A model generated the notes under the pieces. That model did not search any database. It saw only the letters and a program-made list of their open reading frames with translations, and was not told where the DNA came from. This document shows positions 54,590 to 63,634 of a stretch of DNA of 64,000 nucleotides, in pieces. How positions within the stretch are numbered: position 1 is the first letter of the stretch; every line of letters starts with the position of its first letter. The DNA is from Sphingobium sp. C100. GTDB lineage: Bacteria > Pseudomonadota > Alphaproteobacteria > Sphingomonadales > Sphingomonadaceae. The stretch covers positions 1 to 64,000 of the forward strand of contig NZ_AYOY01000035.1 in the NCBI RefSeq assembly GCF_000508185.1. The letters are read 5' to 3'. Made by a program: the position numbers and the translations under genes.

Positions 54590-55864
54590 TCAATCGGATT
54601 GGCCGGTTCCGTGCTCAACGTTTCTGAACAGCGCGGCAGCGGCCTTCAGGTTGGTCAGGAACAGAATGGCCGAGAGTGTCAGATAGCCCCATGCCAACCA
54701 GGTCAGACTGTCGATGATACGCACTTCGTCGCCTTGCCAGATCACCGCCAAAGCGACTTGGACGACGAAAAGAGCCGCCAGCGCAGCTGCACCCGCCAAT
54801 CCCAAGCGAAGGCGCAGCAATAAGCCGATGCCGAACAGGGATTGGGCGGCGGTCAGAAAGAACTCCTCGTGCTGGCGCGCGTCCAGTGGCAGGCTAGTGA
54901 GGTGTCCCGCGCCCAAGCCGACCGCTAGGGGCAGCATGCCGACAAGCAGCGTCCATTGATTGATCTTGTCGGACATCATCGTCGCAAGCCCTGTCTCGGC
55001 TCGGGCTGACAGGACGAACAACGCCGCCACGACAACAGCGGGCGCCTCGCTGGCCAGCGGCGCCAGCCACTGGATCAGCAGGAACTCGTCGAACCCTAGC
55101 AGGCGGCCCGAATCGATCATCGACTCGGCAAACGGCTCCGCCGATGCGAGGATGATCGCGGCTGCCATCAGGGTCAGCGTCCCCATCGCGAGCCATTGGC
55201 GCGCCGGGGATAGCAACAACAGCGCAGCGGCCGGGCCTGGCTCGTCGTCATCATCCTCTTCCTCACCTGCCTCCTTTCTGCTGGCGCGCCACATATAGAG
55301 CCCGAACATCGCGATCAGGACGAGCGTGTCGAACGGTGAAATTCGACCCTTCGCCACGATCCAGAAGGCGTAGATACTTGGGAGCAGAAGGAAGAGGATT
55401 TCGGTGCGATTGGCGGGAAGTAGCTGGATCGCGCGTTCCCGCGTCCTGTGCCAATGGAGCAGCACGAGCAACGGCCAGGCGAGACCAACGAGCAAACGGT
55501 TCGCGCCGGTCATATTCGCCGCCGCATAATGGACGTAGTTGGACCCTGGATTCGCGCCCGCCGAGTAGGCGTAGTAGAAGTCTACGGCATATTCAGGGAG
55601 CACGGTGATCAGCGCGATGATCGCGACGATCAGCCCCGCCGAAATGCGTTTTTCGGCCGCCTCTGCTCCCCACGACAGAAGGAAGCCCGCGGCAAGGATG
55701 GCGGCGCCGAACGCCGCGGTGTCGAGCAGCGGATTGGGACGCCAGCCTTCGATCCGCAGTACCAACGCCGGGATCATCGCCGCGCCGGCAAGTCCTAGCA
55801 ACAGGGCAAAGCGGCTCAACGAAGGCGCGCGCTCGGCGCTGGTGATCTCAGTCGCCACGGGCAA
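54590..55864 (-). CDS. Sodium/calcium exchanger-type antiporter (CaCA family)
   Basis: A 424-residue membrane protein with about 11 hydrophobic segments. Two inverted alpha-repeat-like regions are seen: VLPEYAVDFYYAYSAG with GSNYVHYAAANMTGANRL, and LAPLASEAPAVVVAALFVLS with ATMMSDKINQWTLLVGMLPL. An acidic cytosolic loop (GEEEDDDDEPG) separates them. It probably exchanges Ca or other divalent cations for H+ or Na+. It lies 15 bp downstream of the DUF190 gene in the czc cluster direction and may be co-transcribed with czcCBA. Confidence 0.88.
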   Translation of the reverse strand: MPVATEITSAERAPSLSRFALLLGLAGAAMIPALVLRIEGWRPNPLLDTAAFGAAILAAGFLLSWGAEAAEKRISAGLIVAIIALITVLPEYAVDFYYAYSAGANPGSNYVHYAAANMTGANRLLVGLAWPLLVLLHWHRTRERAIQLLPANRTEILFLLLPSIYAFWIVAKGRISPFDTLVLIAMFGLYMWRASRKEAGEEEDDDDEPGPAAALLLLSPARQWLAMGTLTLMAAAIILASAEPFAESMIDSGRLLGFDEFLLIQWLAPLASEAPAVVVAALFVLSARAETGLATMMSDKINQWTLLVGMLPLAVGLGAGHLTSLPLDARQHEEFFLTAAQSLFGIGLLLRLRLGLAGAAALAALFVVQVALAVIWQGDEVRIIDSLTWLAWGYLTLSAILFLTNLKAAAALFRNVEHGTGQSD

Positions 55865-55879
55865 CTCCTTCCCAGCCTG

Positions 55880-56242
55880 TCACTGTTCCGGCCCAATCTG
55901 GTCGACCGGAAACTCGCGTCCAAGCACCTCGACCGTTTCGAGTGTCATCAATCCAACACCCGGAACGTCGGAGAGGTCCGAGACAAACGACCGCAATCGA
56001 CCGTCGAAATCGACAATTTCGATCACCACCGCTCGATCGCTTTCGAGGACGTGCCGGCGATGCAGATGCGCCGATCGACCGAATCCGATCAGCGCTTCAA
56101 GCACGGTCACACCGGCAAGTCTGGCGTCACGCGCCTTGGATGCGATGACCTCGAACACCTTGCGGTCGCCGTAATATGCAGCCTCGTCAGTGTAGATGCG
56201 GAGCAGCTTGATTTGCTCGCTCATGCTCAAATCCCTCGTCAT
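55880..56242 (-). CDS. DUF190 family protein
   Basis: A 120-residue cytosolic protein of the DUF190/PII-like family (LLRIYTDEAAYYGDRKVFEVI, then ARLAGVTVLEALIGFG). The ATG at 56242 overlaps the czcA stop (ATGA); an alternative Met at 56224 has a GAGG site. DUF190 members are PII-like and often sit beside transporters, here between czcA and a CaCA antiporter, so a regulatory role in ion transport is plausible. No ligand is known. Confidence 0.88.
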   Translation of the reverse strand: MTRDLSMSEQIKLLRIYTDEAAYYGDRKVFEVIASKARDARLAGVTVLEALIGFGRSAHLHRRHVLESDRAVVIEIVDFDGRLRSFVSDLSDVPGVGLMTLETVEVLGREFPVDQIGPEQ

Positions 56243-59200
56243 GTCGAGACCGGCTCGGACGTCAGATGCGCAGTTGTGTCGTCATGCGGCTCGGCTTCGC
56301 GGCGCAAGCCCCCTCGCTCACCCCAGCCGAGCACCACGCGGGCGATGGCGGGGAGGACGAGCAACGTGAGCATGGTAGCCGCAACCAGGCCGCCGATGAC
56401 GGTTGTCGCCAAAGGCTTCTGGACCTCGGCACCCGTACCGTGCGCGAGCGCCATCGGTACAAAGCCGATCGCCGGCACGAACCCCGTCATGACGACGGCG
56501 CGCATCTTTTCGGCCATGCCGTCGCGTATTGCCTGAGCGAGCGGAAGGCCTGCCTCAATCCGTTCGCGTATCGCGGTCATCACCACCAGGCCGTTGAGCA
56601 CCGCGACGCCGGCGAGACAGATGAAGCCGACAGCGGCCGATACCGAGAACGCGATGCCGGTCAGCGCCAAGGTGAACACGCCCCCCGCAAGCCCCAAAGG
56701 CACCGCCAGGAATACTGCGGTAGCGCGCCCGAAGCTGCCAAGCGCCATGTAGAGCAGCCCAAAGATCAAGGCGAAGCAGAGCGGCACGACGATCGAAAGG
56801 CGCTTGGACGCATCCTCCAGGCTCTGAAACTGCCCGCCCCATTCGAGATAATAGCCGGCTGGGAGTCGGACCTGAGCAATCTTTGCCTGCGCTTCCGCGA
56901 CAAACGATCCGGCATCCCGCCCCAATAGATTGATCTGTATGGCGAGGCGGCGCTTGCCGTTTTCTCGCCTGATCTCATTCAGCCCTTCGGTAACGCGGAT
57001 CTGTGCAACCTGCGCTAGAGGCACTTGCTGACGAGGTTGGCCAGCCCTCTCGGGCAGCAAAACCGGCAACGATTGAATGTCATCCAGACTGGCGCGGGTG
57101 GCTTCGGGAACGCGCACGGTGATGTCGAACCGCCGGTCGCCCTCATAGAGCAAGCCGGCCTCCTGACCCCCCAACGCCGCGGAGACCGTATCGGCCACCT
57201 CGCGCACTGTCAGTCCGTATCGTGCGATGGCGGCGCGATCGAGCTTTACGTCGAGCGCCGGCGCACCGCCAACCTGGTCCGCTTTGACACTCCCCGCGCC
57301 CGGAACAGATTGCAGCACGCGAACCATCTCGTTCGCGGTCTGCGCCATCTTGTCGAGATCGTCGCCATACAGCTTGATGGCGACGTCGCCGCGGACACCC
57401 GCGATCAGCTCGTTGAAGCGAAGCTGGATTGGCTGACTCATTTCATAGAGCTGGCCGAGCTGACCACGCGACGCTCTCTCGATGCGCTCGATCACCTCGG
57501 CTTTCGTCTTGACGCCCGCCGGCCACTGATCCTGTGGTTTGAGAATGACGTAGCCGTCTGACATGTTCTGCGGCATCGGATCGGTCGCGACCTCGGCCGT
57601 CCCAGTCTTGGAGAACATCAGTGCGACTTCAGGCAGTTTCTTGACCGCCGCCTCGACATGGCGCTGCATCGCGAGCGATTGTTCTATGTTGACCGAGGGC
57701 ACGCGTGTCGAGGCGAGGGCGATATTCTTCTCGTCGAGTTGCGGGATGAACTCGCTGCCAAGAAGCCCGAATGCCGGAATAGCCGCGAGGAAGAACGCCA
57801 GCCCACCGAGGATAAACGGCCAAGGGCGTGCGATCGCCTTGTCGAGCAGCGGCAGGTAGCGCTCCTTGCCCTTGCGGATCAGCCACACCTCTTTCTCGGC
57901 GACGCGGCCCCGAATAAGCAAGGCCACCATCGCGGGCACGAAGGTCAGCGCCAAGATGAACGCCGCGACGAGTGCAAGCATGATCGTGATCGCCATCGGC
58001 GAGAAGGTCTTGCCCTCGACGCCGGTGAACATGAGCAGCGGCGCGAACGCGAGCAGGATGATCGCCTGCCCGAACACGGTCGGTTTGATCATCTCCTGGG
58101 AGGCTCGCATGGTCTCCTCGAGCCGCTCGCGAAGGATGAGCAACCGCCCCTCATGCTCCTGCCGGTGCGCGAGCCGCGCCAGGCAGTTCTCGATGATGAT
58201 GACCGCGCCGTCGACGATGAGGCCGAAATCGAGCGCGCCCAGGCTCATCAGGTTTCCGGGAACCCGGAAGGCGTTCATTCCCATCGCCATCATCAGGAAC
58301 GAGAAGGGGATAACGAGCACGGCGATCAGCGCGGCGCGCCAGTTGCCAAGGAGCAGGAAAAGCGCGATCGCCACCAGGATCGCGCCCTCGGTCAGATTGC
58401 GCTGAACTGTCGCGACAGTGGCATTGACCAGCTTCGACCTGTCGAGCACGACCGTAACATTCACGCCCGGCGGCAAAGTCCTCGAAACCTGATCAAGCTT
58501 TGCCGAAACGTCTTGGGCGACGATGCGGCTGTTCTCGCCAATCAGCATCAGCGCGGTGCCGATAACGGCTTCCTTGCCGTTGACGCTTCCCCCACCAGTG
58601 CGAAGATCACCGCCGCTTTGGACATTGGCAATCTGTCCCACGGTGATCGGCACGCCGCCGCGAGTGGCGGCGACGGCGCTTTTGATCTCGTCCACCGAGC
58701 GCACTCGCGCATCGAGCCGAACGAGATAGCCTTCGCCGCCGCGATTATAGTAATTCGCGCCAACCGCGAGGTTGGCATTTTCCAACGCCTCGCCAAGTTC
58801 GCTATACGATATGCCATAGGTCGACAATTTGACCGGGTCGGGTTCGACTACGAAGGTTTTGGCGTAGCCGCCGATCGAGTCGACGCCGGCAACTCCTGGA
58901 ACCGAGCGGAGCTGCGGCCGCACGATCCAGTCTTGAACGGTGCGTAGGAAGCCAGCTTGCTCAACCGCATTGGTTAGTCGGTCACCCTCAGGCGTCAGGT
59001 AGCTTCCATCCGATTGCCAGCCGGGCTGACCATTGACGATCTTTGCGCCCTTACCGTCAGGATTGGCATAGGCGACCTCGTACATGACCACCTCGCCGAG
59101 GCCGGTCGTGACCGGGCCGATCTGCGGTTGGACACTGTCTGGGAGGGTGTCGCGTGCCTGAGACAGGCGTTCGCCGACCTGCTGGCGCGCGAAATAAAGA

Positions 59201-59505
59201 TCAGTACCTTCCGAGAATATAGCTGAAACCTGACTGAAGCCGTTGCGGGAGATCGAACGGGTAGACTCCAGTCCGGGGATGCCGGCCAACGCCGTCTCGA
59301 TCGGATAGGTGACGAGCTTTTCCATCTCGACCGGCGAGAGGCGCCGATCGACGGTGTTGATCTGCACCTGTTTGTTGGTGATGTCGGGCACGGCGTCGAT
59401 GGGCAGCTTGGTGAGCTGCCATAGGCCAAGACCGGCGATGGCCAGGAAGATGAACAGGACCGCCCAGCGCGCACGGACGGCCAACGCAATGAGGTTGGCG
59501 ATCAT
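56239..59505 (-). CDS. czcA: Heavy-metal RND efflux pump CzcA
   Basis: A 1088-residue HME-RND pump. The TM4 motif DFGLIVDGAVIIIEN is the HME1 form typical of Zn/Co/Cd exporters, unlike the CusA motif at 44426. N-terminal LPIDAVPDITNKQVQINT and the C-terminal permease segments are conserved; length fits the family. It takes up metal ions from the periplasm or cytosol and passes them through CzcB and CzcC. The gene follows czcB by 3 bp and overlaps the DUF190 start. It ends in an acidic/His tail (EPHDDTTAH). Confidence 0.96.
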   Translation of the reverse strand: MIANLIALAVRARWAVLFIFLAIAGLGLWQLTKLPIDAVPDITNKQVQINTVDRRLSPVEMEKLVTYPIETALAGIPGLESTRSISRNGFSQVSAIFSEGTDLYFARQQVGERLSQARDTLPDSVQPQIGPVTTGLGEVVMYEVAYANPDGKGAKIVNGQPGWQSDGSYLTPEGDRLTNAVEQAGFLRTVQDWIVRPQLRSVPGVAGVDSIGGYAKTFVVEPDPVKLSTYGISYSELGEALENANLAVGANYYNRGGEGYLVRLDARVRSVDEIKSAVAATRGGVPITVGQIANVQSGGDLRTGGGSVNGKEAVIGTALMLIGENSRIVAQDVSAKLDQVSRTLPPGVNVTVVLDRSKLVNATVATVQRNLTEGAILVAIALFLLLGNWRAALIAVLVIPFSFLMMAMGMNAFRVPGNLMSLGALDFGLIVDGAVIIIENCLARLAHRQEHEGRLLILRERLEETMRASQEMIKPTVFGQAIILLAFAPLLMFTGVEGKTFSPMAITIMLALVAAFILALTFVPAMVALLIRGRVAEKEVWLIRKGKERYLPLLDKAIARPWPFILGGLAFFLAAIPAFGLLGSEFIPQLDEKNIALASTRVPSVNIEQSLAMQRHVEAAVKKLPEVALMFSKTGTAEVATDPMPQNMSDGYVILKPQDQWPAGVKTKAEVIERIERASRGQLGQLYEMSQPIQLRFNELIAGVRGDVAIKLYGDDLDKMAQTANEMVRVLQSVPGAGSVKADQVGGAPALDVKLDRAAIARYGLTVREVADTVSAALGGQEAGLLYEGDRRFDITVRVPEATRASLDDIQSLPVLLPERAGQPRQQVPLAQVAQIRVTEGLNEIRRENGKRRLAIQINLLGRDAGSFVAEAQAKIAQVRLPAGYYLEWGGQFQSLEDASKRLSIVVPLCFALIFGLLYMALGSFGRATAVFLAVPLGLAGGVFTLALTGIAFSVSAAVGFICLAGVAVLNGLVVMTAIRERIEAGLPLAQAIRDGMAEKMRAVVMTGFVPAIGFVPMALAHGTGAEVQKPLATTVIGGLVAATMLTLLVLPAIARVVLGWGERGGLRREAEPHDDTTAHLTSEPVST

Positions 59506-59508
59506 CTG

Positions 59509-60675
59509 CTATTCTTCCTCGCCCGCGCCCTTGCCGAGCTCGGCTTTGAGCAGGAAGGCATTCTTCGTTGCGATGGTCTGGCCGGCTGCGAGGCCCGAGA
59601 CGATCTCGACGCGGCCGGCGCTGCGCTGACCCGTGGTGACGGGAGTAGCCTTGAACCCTTTGGGGGTGCGGACGAACACGACGTCCCGGGCATTGAGCGA
59701 CTGAACCGCTTCCTCGGGCACGACGATGGCGCCCGATGCGCCGCCGCCCCGGCTCGGGAACAGGCGCACGCGCACCGCCAAGCCGGGCTGTAGACGTCCG
59801 CCGATCACGTCGAGCACTGCGGTTGCGGCCCGGGTCTCGCCGCTCAAGGTCGGCGTCACCGCGCGTACCCGGGCGCTGGTCGTAGTGCCGTCCGGCAGCT
59901 CAATAGTTGCCCTGTCTCCAGGGTTGAGGCGCTGCGCGTCGGCCGGGCCTACTGCTGCCTCGATCTGAACCTGGCTGGGGTCGGCTACCCGGAACAGCTC
60001 GGTCTCGGGCTGCACGAATGCCCCCAGGCTGACGTTCTCGGCCGTCACGCGGCCCGCAATCGGAGAGGCGACGACGACACCGCGCCCGTCGCTGGTTACG
60101 TTGGCCGCACCCGCCGCGACGCTTGCACGCCGCGCCTCGGCTGCTGCCGACGCGGCTTCCGCCTGCGCCGTCTCAAGGTCGACGCGCGGGCTTACCTTCT
60201 GGCTGTAGAGGTAGCGTTCACGCGCCAGATTGCGCTGCGCCAGCGTTGCCTTGGCTCCGGCCGCGGTACGATCGGCCGCGATCTGCGCGGCGTCGCGGCT
60301 CTCGACGATCGCCAGCGCCTCGCCGCGCCGGACGGGATCGCCCAACCGCTTGAATACCCGCGTCACCGCGCCGCCGGCACGCGCGGTCACGACCGCTTCG
60401 CCGGTAGGGGAGGGTGCGACCGTTGCCTGGGACACGATCTCGGCCGCCAGCCCACCCGGGTTGACGGTCTCGGTCGCGACGCCTGTGTCCTTTATCATCT
60501 GGGCGCTCATCGCGAGCGTGTCGCTCGGCGCCGCCTCGGCCTCCTCTGGCTTTGCTGCCGCTTCGGTCGCGGGCGGGCTGTCGCTTGTGCATCGCGCGAC
60601 GGTGAACCCGCCCGCCGCGGCGACGAGCACCGCCGCCGCCACGCCGCCAAGAAGGCGCTTGTCCTGAACAATCAT
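59509..60675 (-). CDS. czcB: CzcB-type periplasmic adaptor
   Basis: A 388-residue membrane-fusion protein: N-terminal anchor (GGVAAAVLVAAAGGF), Ala/Pro/Glu linker, lipoyl-type core (ARAGGAVTRVFKRLGDPVRRGEAL and ASPIAGRVTAENVSLG), then beta-barrel (about 215-300) and membrane-proximal domains. It joins CzcA to CzcC. No His-rich metal segment and no CusF-like tail are present, unlike CusB at 42942. It overlaps czcC by ATGA. Confidence 0.94.
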   Translation of the reverse strand: MIVQDKRLLGGVAAAVLVAAAGGFTVARCTSDSPPATEAAAKPEEAEAAPSDTLAMSAQMIKDTGVATETVNPGGLAAEIVSQATVAPSPTGEAVVTARAGGAVTRVFKRLGDPVRRGEALAIVESRDAAQIAADRTAAGAKATLAQRNLARERYLYSQKVSPRVDLETAQAEAASAAAEARRASVAAGAANVTSDGRGVVVASPIAGRVTAENVSLGAFVQPETELFRVADPSQVQIEAAVGPADAQRLNPGDRATIELPDGTTTSARVRAVTPTLSGETRAATAVLDVIGGRLQPGLAVRVRLFPSRGGGASGAIVVPEEAVQSLNARDVVFVRTPKGFKATPVTTGQRSAGRVEIVSGLAAGQTIATKNAFLLKAELGKGAGEEE

Positions 60676-62006
60676 CGGATGTCTCCGGGTGTGGCCGGGC
60701 GCGCACTCGCGGGCGTCAGCTCGGTCGATAGGGTCGCGGGCGCAGTCAGCCGCGCCAGGCGGGCCTCCGCATCATGGTAGGCGGCAAGCGCGTCGGTCGC
60801 CTCGGCGCGGGTCTGCGCCAGCGTGCGCTCGGCCTCCAACAGATCGAGCTGGCCGAACTTGCCTCCGGCATAACCGATGCGTGCGATGCGCGCCGCCTCG
60901 GTCGCCGCGGTCAGCGCCGGGCCTCCGGCCGTGCGCGCGGTGGTGGCCGCGTTGGCGAGTTCGGCTTGTGCGGTTGCGATCGACCGCTCGGCCTCGAGGA
61001 TGGCGAGCCGACGCAGCGCCTCGGCCTGGGTCTGCTGCGCCTGCGCCTGCGCGACCGCCGCGTTGCCGTTATTGAAGAGCGGGATCGGGATCGATACGCC
61101 GAACACAGCCGCGACGTCGTTCGTCGCCTCGAGCCGGCGCGCGCTTGCGCTCACCGTCACGTCAGGGATGCGCTGTGCGCGCGCGAGCCGGACCTGGGCG
61201 CTCGCGGTCTGCGCGTCCGCCGCCGCCGCCGCCAGCGCAAGCGTGCCCTCGGCGGATATGAGCTGGACGGGGCCATAGCCGCCGATCCGGTCGAACCATG
61301 CCGTGTCGAGCGGCCCGATGACGGGCTGGCCGATCAGCCGCGCCAGGTTGGCGCGTGCCACCTCGGCCGTGCGCGTCGCCCGCTCCACGGCCGCCTCCGC
61401 GTTGATACGCAGCACGTCCGCCCGTTGCTGCTCGATCGGCGACGCCGCGCCCGCGGTGACGCGCACCCGCGCGACGCGGAATGCCTCGGCCGCGATCCGC
61501 GCCTGGTCGCGCGCGACCGTCAGCCGATGCTCGGCCGTCGCCGCCTCGTTGTAGCTCTGCGTAATGGCAAGGGTGAGGTCGGCGACGGCGATCGCGGCCC
61601 CGATCCGCGCCCGGTCGATCTGCGCATCCGCTACCGCGACGCGCGCCGATCGCTTGCCGCCAAGCTCGATCGGGAGTGCCAGCCCAGCGGTCGTCTCGGC
61701 GCTGCGAAAGCCGCGATATTCGCCGCTGCCGGCTACGTTTTCGGTCTCGACAACGATTTCGGGGTTTGGACGAAGGCTTGCAACGGCGCGGCCCGCGGTT
61801 GCGGCTTGCACACCTGCGGCACCGGCCTCTAATGATGGTGAGCCCGCGCCGCCAAGCACCAAGGCTCGCTCAAGGGTGAAGGGTGGCTCTGTGGCGACCT
61901 GAGGCGGCGAGGTAGCCGTCTGCGCCTTCGCCGCTGATGCCCCAATGAGGGAGACGGCCAGCGTCGCATTCAGCACGCATGAAAGCGCGCGGGGTGAAAC
62001 AATCAT
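60672..62006 (-). CDS. czcC: CzcC-type outer-membrane factor
   Basis: A 444-residue TolC-superfamily protein with a signal peptide ending near AKAQ and the two helical repeats (FTLERALVLGGAGSPSLEAG, then SLRPNPEIVVETENVAGSG). The start at 62006 is chosen because AGGAG lies 8 bp upstream on the minus strand; a longer start at 62033 has no such site. It is the first gene of czcCBA and is controlled by the MerR-type promoter at 62179-62209, divergent from a MerR gene. Confidence 0.94.
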   Translation of the reverse strand: MIVSPRALSCVLNATLAVSLIGASAAKAQTATSPPQVATEPPFTLERALVLGGAGSPSLEAGAAGVQAATAGRAVASLRPNPEIVVETENVAGSGEYRGFRSAETTAGLALPIELGGKRSARVAVADAQIDRARIGAAIAVADLTLAITQSYNEAATAEHRLTVARDQARIAAEAFRVARVRVTAGAASPIEQQRADVLRINAEAAVERATRTAEVARANLARLIGQPVIGPLDTAWFDRIGGYGPVQLISAEGTLALAAAAADAQTASAQVRLARAQRIPDVTVSASARRLEATNDVAAVFGVSIPIPLFNNGNAAVAQAQAQQTQAEALRRLAILEAERSIATAQAELANAATTARTAGGPALTAATEAARIARIGYAGGKFGQLDLLEAERTLAQTRAEATDALAAYHDAEARLARLTAPATLSTELTPASARPATPGDIR

Positions 62007-62178
62007 CCTGCGCACTCCTAGGAAACTGGCCATGGCGCAGCGCGCGATTTGCGGAAGATCTCATACGTGAGATGGAGATACCGAAGCGCGATCACGCCGG
62101 CAACCGAGAGGTCGACCAAAGCTCGGCGCGTCGATGGCAGGCGCACCCGTGAACGGTTTGAGTGTCAATCATCTTGCT

Positions 62179-62209
62179 TCTTTACAATCTCTAGTTGCTG
62201 TAGGAGCAA
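62179..62209 (-). promoter_or_regulatory. MerR-type promoter driving czcCBA
   Basis: On the minus strand TTGCTC (62209-62204), a 19-bp spacer with the imperfect dyad CTACAG-CAA-CTAGAG, and TAAAGA (62184-62179). The order and spacings equal those of the sites at 48538 and 63541. It lies between czcC and the divergent MerR gene at 62253. Confidence 0.75.
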
Positions 62210-62252
62210 GCCCAAAATTCGATCGTTGCAAAATTTGTGGAGCAGACGTGAA

Positions 62253-62651
62253 ATGAAGATTGGTGAGCTTGCGCGCGCGACTGCGACCAAGGTGACGACG
62301 ATCCGCTTTTACGAACAAATTGGTGTGCTCGAAACACCCGCGCGCACATCTTCGGGCAGACGCACCTATGGTAACGGCGACGTGGATCGCCTGAACTTCG
62401 TGCGGAACGGGCGAAGGCTGGGTTTCTCGATCGACGAAATTCGCTCGCTCCTCGCGCTTGCGGATCAACCTGAACGCGACTGTGCTGAAGCAGCGGAAAT
62501 CGCCGCGCGACATCTAGTCGGTGTGGAGGATCGGCTTCGCCAGCTATCCGCCTTGCGCGACGAGCTAAGCGCTATGAGCGCCAGCGGGTGCTGCGCCCGA
62601 ACGATGGCCGAGTGCCGGGTCATTCAAGCGATTGCGCGGCCAGCCGCTTAG
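62253..62651 (+). CDS. MerR-family regulator, Zn/Cd/Pb type
   Basis: A 132-residue MerR protein: MKIGELARATATKVTTIRFYEQ (HTH, with Phe for the first Tyr), RRTYGNGDVDRLNFV, GFSIDEIRSLLALAD. Cys77 (ERDCAEA) and Cys113-Cys114 and Cys121 (SGCCARTMAECRVI) match the cysteine layout of ZntR/PbrR-like sensors. It is transcribed away from czcCBA with the long-spacer promoter between them, so it is the likely regulator of czcCBA. It may also bind the similar operators at 48538 and 63541. The start at 62253 is the Met before KIGEL. Confidence 0.93.
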   Translation: MKIGELARATATKVTTIRFYEQIGVLETPARTSSGRRTYGNGDVDRLNFVRNGRRLGFSIDEIRSLLALADQPERDCAEAAEIAARHLVGVEDRLRQLSALRDELSAMSASGCCARTMAECRVIQAIARPAA

Positions 62652-62689
62652 GTGCCGACTGAGTGCGTACAGGAACGGCGTAAGTTTTA

Positions 62690-63502
62690 ATGCCCCACGG
62701 TCATCTTAGCACATCAGCAACACTCATCATCGTTGCGGCATTTGCAGCGGCGGCTCCAGCTCATGCGGACCCTTCCGACGACTTCATCAATCCCGATCGG
62801 CCCGGAATTGCGGACGGAAGCACGACGGTTGGCCTGGGTCATTTTCAGATCGAGACAGCAATCCAGCTTGAGTATCGCAGCAACGGCGATGAACGAGAGC
62901 GTACGACCTTCATTCCGACGCTCCTCAGGTATGGCTTCAGCAAGAGTTGGGAGTTCCGCGTTGAAGGCAACACGTTCACTTGGCAACGCCAGCAGGACCC
63001 AACTCAGGGCCATACGTGCAGTAATGGTTTCGCGCCGTCGTCGATAGGTCTGAAATATAACATCGCCGAGGCGGCGGGATCGACCCAGCCATCAATCGGC
63101 GCGCTTGTCCGGCTCTTTCCGCCTTCGGGTTCCGGTGATCTTCGTAACTCGCGCACAACCGGCGACTACCGCTTAGCGGCCGACTGGAATTTCGCTGACA
63201 AATGGTCGTTGAACCCCAATGTCGGCGTGGCGGTGTATGAGGACGACACGAAGCGCTCCTATACCGCTGGCCTGTTTGCTACCATGCTGAACTACAATCC
63301 GAGCAAGATCGTGAATCTCTTCATCGATACCGGGCTTCAATATCCCGAAAAGAAGAATGGACGTGCCTCGTTGATCTTCGACGTTGGGGCGGCGTACATC
63401 ATTGGGCATGATATTCAGGTTGATCTTAGCGTGGGAACAGGCGAAGCCGGCACAAAGCCTCCTCACCCTTTTCTTGCGGCGGGCTTCTCAAAACGGTTCT
63501 GA
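62690..63502 (+). CDS. Outer-membrane beta-barrel protein (MetA-pathway-type transporter family)
   Basis: A 270-residue exported protein (signal ending near APAHA) with an all-beta pattern typical of the PF13557-like outer-membrane channel family: DDFINPDRPGIADGSTTVGLGHFQIETAIQ after the signal, then alternating strands, ending FLAAGFSKRF with a terminal Phe. Substrate is unknown. It lies 38 bp behind the MerR gene and could share its transcript. A T-rich run follows the stop (63528-63535), a possible terminator. Confidence 0.78.
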   Translation: MPHGHLSTSATLIIVAAFAAAAPAHADPSDDFINPDRPGIADGSTTVGLGHFQIETAIQLEYRSNGDERERTTFIPTLLRYGFSKSWEFRVEGNTFTWQRQQDPTQGHTCSNGFAPSSIGLKYNIAEAAGSTQPSIGALVRLFPPSGSGDLRNSRTTGDYRLAADWNFADKWSLNPNVGVAVYEDDTKRSYTAGLFATMLNYNPSKIVNLFIDTGLQYPEKKNGRASLIFDVGAAYIIGHDIQVDLSVGTGEAGTKPPHPFLAAGFSKRF

Positions 63503-63540
63503 TCGCTAAACTCGCTGCCTCTCATTTTTTTGTTTGGGGC

Positions 63541-63571
63541 TTGACCCTCTAGTAGCTGGAGCATGTAGTCG
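63541..63571 (+). promoter_or_regulatory. MerR-type promoter upstream of second retropepsin-like gene
   Basis: TTGACC (63541-63546), a spacer with the dyad CTCTAG-TAG-CTGGAG (one mismatch), and TAGTCG at a 19-bp distance; TGTAGT at 17 bp is an alternative -10. It shares CTTGACCCTCTAG with the site at 48538. Confidence 0.7.
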
Positions 63572-63634
63572 AAGCTCGAACCTCTCGGCGACTGGCGAGA
63601 ATTGAATGGAATTTTGGTGGATACTTGGGCTGAA

